Part shown: piece by piece, positions 11,546 to 13,834 of the stretch | Layout: each line of letters begins with the position of its first letter | Numbering within the stretch: the stretch's first letter is position 1 | Source: Lentisphaerota bacterium | Lineage (GTDB): Bacteria; Verrucomicrobiota; Lentisphaeria; Oligosphaerales; JAFGRS01 | Length of the DNA stretch: 13,834 nt | Reading direction: 5' to 3' | Assembly (NCBI GenBank): GCA_012514865.1 | Contig: JAAYZO010000216.1 | Coordinates: 1-13,834, forward strand | Translations under genes and position numbers: made by a program | The notes under the pieces: model-generated | The model's input: only the letters and a program-made list of their open reading frames with translations | Told to the model about the DNA's origin: nothing | Database searches by the model: none

Positions 11546-13834
11546 ATGACACACCAACGCCCGCGGTTCCGCCGCCTGCTGCTGACCGTCGCCAGCCTGC
11601 TCCTCGGGTCGCTCGCCTCGCCGGCCGCCCCCGCCGACCTGACCGTCTTCGCCGGCGGCCGTGCCGGGATCTCCCTCGACGTCGACTTCGAGGCGTTCGA
11701 CGGCAAACCGGGGGAACTCGAGGAAAAGACGCTGGCGGACTTCCGCCGCTGCTTCCGTGCCATCACCGGTCATGACCTGCCGACTGCCGCCGCCGGCCTG
11801 GTTCCCCTCCGCGCCAGGCGTGGTCCCGCCGATCCGGATGCACCCCGTCCCTTCGGCCTCGACGCCGGCGACTGCGCCATCGACGTCTCGGCCGACGCCA
11901 TCGTGCTCACCGCACCGCGCACCCTCGGCATCGTCAACGGACTCTACGCCATCCTCGATGGCTGGGGCTGCCGCTGGGTCCTGCCCGGCGACCTGGGTGA
12001 AGTCATCCCCACCGCCGACACACTGGCACTTGCCGCCGGCCGCCGTGTTATCCGCTCCGGGCTGGACAGCCGCGTCGATTCGGACTGGCGGCAAGGCGAC
12101 GATTACCCCGACTGGCTCCGCCGCAACCGCCGCGCCCGCCAGACCTGGATCACCGCCCAGCATTACTGGCTCCACGCCATTCCGCCTGCAACCTACTTCG
12201 AGGAACACCCCGAGTACTTCGCCCTGATCGGCGGCAGGCGCGTCCCCTCGCAGCTCTGCACCTCCAACCCCGAGGTACGCGAGCTGATGGTCCGCAAGGC
12301 CCGCGAGTTCTTCGCCAGCCACCCGACCGCCGACAGCTTCCCCATGGACCCTGCCGACAACTTCGATCACTGCCAGTGCGAGGCCTGTGTCCGGCTTGAC
12401 ACCCCCGGCGAGCTGTGCGGCGGCTACCCCTGCGTCAGCAACCGCGTCGCCGCCTTTGCCAACGACGTCGCCGAGCGTCTTGCCGCCGACTACCCCGACA
12501 AGCTGGTCGGCTTCTACGCCTACGCCAACAAGAAGAATCCCCCCACCCTTCCGCTTAACGACCGCGTCGTCATCGGCTACACCCGCGATTCGTCCTCGCT
12601 CCTGCACCTCATCCCCCACGACGCCGTCTCGTCCTCGGTCGCCTACTGGCACGACCTCGAACGCTGGCAGGCCGTCTGCCCGCGCATCTACGCCTACGAG
12701 TACGACCCCATCAGTTGGATCGGCGGCCTCCCCTGCCCGATCTATCTCGAACGCGCCAAGGCCCTCCAGCGGCAGGCTGCCATGGGCCTCATGGGCGCCA
12801 TCGACGACATGGGGCCCCGCGCCGACGCCACCCTCTTCGTCAATCGCTACCTCGCCGCCCGCTTCGAGGCCAGCCCCCAGCTCGACCCGGAAGGCGAGCT
12901 GGCCGCCATGTGCAACGCCTTCTTCGGCCCCGTCGGCGATCACCTCAACCACTACTACCTGACCCTCGCCGCCTCCACCGACACCCCGATCGACATCCGC
13001 TTCGGCATCGCCGGCTACGAGCGCATCTTCACCCCCGAACAGATCGCCACCGCCCGTGCCCACCTGCAGCGCGCCCTGGACGACCCACGCCTTGCCGCGC
13101 TCCCCCTGATCCGCCGGCGTGTCCACATGGTCGACCTCGCGCAGACCTACCTGGAACGCTTCCTCACCTTCAACTGGAACCTCGACAAGCCCGATTACGA
13201 CCGCTCTCAACAGGACGCCCGCCGCATCGACGAGGCGATCGACGCCCTGGCCGCCGCCGGACCCCACTACATCGATGCCCAGGACGCCAAGCGCCGCACC
13301 ACCACCTCCGTCATGAAGGGCCTGGCCCGACACTTCCCCGACACCATGCGCTTCTTCCGCTCCTGGGACCTCGTCGGCCCCTTCGACAACCAGCAGCGCG
13401 ACGGCATGGTCGTGGCCGCCCCGCTCACCCGCACCGACGGCGCCTACCGCCTCGCCGACGCACCCGCCGCCGCCACCGCCTACACCTCCCCCGAAGGCTT
13501 CGTCGACTTCGATCTCGCCTTCGCCGACCGGGACACCGCCGGGCGCCCCTTCTACGCCTACGCCGCCACCACCGTCACCGTGCCGGAAGCCCGTTCCGCC
13601 CAGCTCAGGACCTCCAGCTTCCATCCCTACAAACTCTGGCTGAACGGCACGCTCGTCTACCAACGCGTACACATGGACGCCGACTGCCCCGACAAGGTCA
13701 AGACCCCGATTCACCTGACCGCCGGCGACAACCAGCTCGTCGTCATGGTCGCCCGCAACGGCGCCAACACCACCGCCCACTGGGGCTTCTGGCTGAGAGT
13801 CGCCAATGCCGACGGAAGTCTTCTGGAACCGCAC
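11546..13834 (+). CDS. Secreted DUF4838 domain protein, probable glycan-active enzyme (3' end outside window)
   Basis: At least 763 residues with no stop before the window ends. The start at 11546 has AGGGG at 11535-11539; in-frame ATGs at 11522 and 11540 are possible but worse placed. A signal peptide is clear: RPRFRR, a hydrophobic run at about 11-24, and cleavage likely after APA (30). Residues about 31-165 resemble the N-terminal domain of GH67 alpha-glucuronidases (NGLYAILDGWGCRWVLPGDLG, 131-151). The DUF4838 core follows (about 200-470): HPEYFALIGG, QLCTSNPEV, the cysteine pair CQCEAC (276-281), SNRVAAFANDVAERL and KLVGFYAYAN. From about 607, WDLVGPFDN and then a beta-rich part with KLWLNGTLVY (696-705) look like a carbohydrate-binding sandwich. 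Enzymatic activity of DUF4838 is not established to my knowledge. It is divergent from the glycan genes and probably shares their substrate. Confidence 0.9.
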   Translation, partial: MTHQRPRFRRLLLTVASLLLGSLASPAAPADLTVFAGGRAGISLDVDFEAFDGKPGELEEKTLADFRRCFRAITGHDLPTAAAGLVPLRARRGPADPDAPRPFGLDAGDCAIDVSADAIVLTAPRTLGIVNGLYAILDGWGCRWVLPGDLGEVIPTADTLALAAGRRVIRSGLDSRVDSDWRQGDDYPDWLRRNRRARQTWITAQHYWLHAIPPATYFEEHPEYFALIGGRRVPSQLCTSNPEVRELMVRKAREFFASHPTADSFPMDPADNFDHCQCEACVRLDTPGELCGGYPCVSNRVAAFANDVAERLAADYPDKLVGFYAYANKKNPPTLPLNDRVVIGYTRDSSSLLHLIPHDAVSSSVAYWHDLERWQAVCPRIYAYEYDPISWIGGLPCPIYLERAKALQRQAAMGLMGAIDDMGPRADATLFVNRYLAARFEASPQLDPEGELAAMCNAFFGPVGDHLNHYYLTLAASTDTPIDIRFGIAGYERIFTPEQIATARAHLQRALDDPRLAALPLIRRRVHMVDLAQTYLERFLTFNWNLDKPDYDRSQQDARRIDEAIDALAAAGPHYIDAQDAKRRTTTSVMKGLARHFPDTMRFFRSWDLVGPFDNQQRDGMVVAAPLTRTDGAYRLADAPAAATAYTSPEGFVDFDLAFADRDTAGRPFYAYAATTVTVPEARSAQLRTSSFHPYKLWLNGTLVYQRVHMDADCPDKVKTPIHLTAGDNQLVVMVARNGANTTAHWGFWLRVANADGSLLEPH

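Noticed and set aside
11426..13834. Open minus-strand frame of about 800 codons opposite the DUF4838 gene
   Set aside because: The product is a Gly/Val/Ala/Asp-rich shadow with no motifs, while the plus strand has a signal peptide, conserved DUF4838 motifs, a ribosome site and a promoter.

Overview
The window is GC-rich bacterial DNA with nine genes: eight on the minus strand and one, cut by the right edge, on the plus strand. The source is probably a heterotroph of the Planctomycetota-Verrucomicrobiota-Lentisphaerota group or a similar polysaccharide-degrading lineage. That is an inference. It rests on an ilvC of the type I associate with Bacteroidetes-like bacteria, on the combination of a formylglycine sulfatase, a GH31 enzyme and a DUF4838 protein, and on intergenic short-unit repeats that I recall from genomes of those groups. 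No rRNA, tRNA, transposase or CRISPR array was seen.

Region 1 (31-4160, minus strand) is housekeeping. In transcription order it holds a shrunken Gfo/Idh/MocA-like protein, rplM (L13), rpsI (S9), argC and ilvC. An AT-rich stretch before rplM probably holds its promoter. A textbook intrinsic terminator lies between rpsI and argC, only about 40 bases before argC, so argC-ilvC are either expressed by read-through or have their own control.

Region 2 (4161-4772) has no gene but is packed with repeats: a tandemly duplicated GC-rich hairpin element, then four unrelated short-period families, each present in three copies. It is the most unusual non-coding part of the window.

Region 3 (4773-10711, minus strand) is a probable carbohydrate-catabolism operon: aldo/keto reductase, amidohydrolase-2 metal hydrolase, GH31 glycosidase, sulfatase. 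A plausible promoter with an extended -10 lies upstream of the reductase. The sulfatase and GH31 enzyme would remove sulfate and sugar from a glycan or glycoside; the other two would act on released products. The substrate cannot be read from the sequence.

Region 4 (10712-11545) is a divergent intergenic region with a recurring AGTCC-type motif, several small hairpins, and a perfect-register array of 25 GATNNC hexamers (12 units of 12 bp). It ends with a palindrome and a good sigma-70-like promoter reading right.

Region 5 (11546 to the edge, plus strand) is a secreted DUF4838 protein with a GH67-like N-terminal part and a C-terminal beta-sandwich-like part. It is probably functionally linked to the divergent glycan genes.
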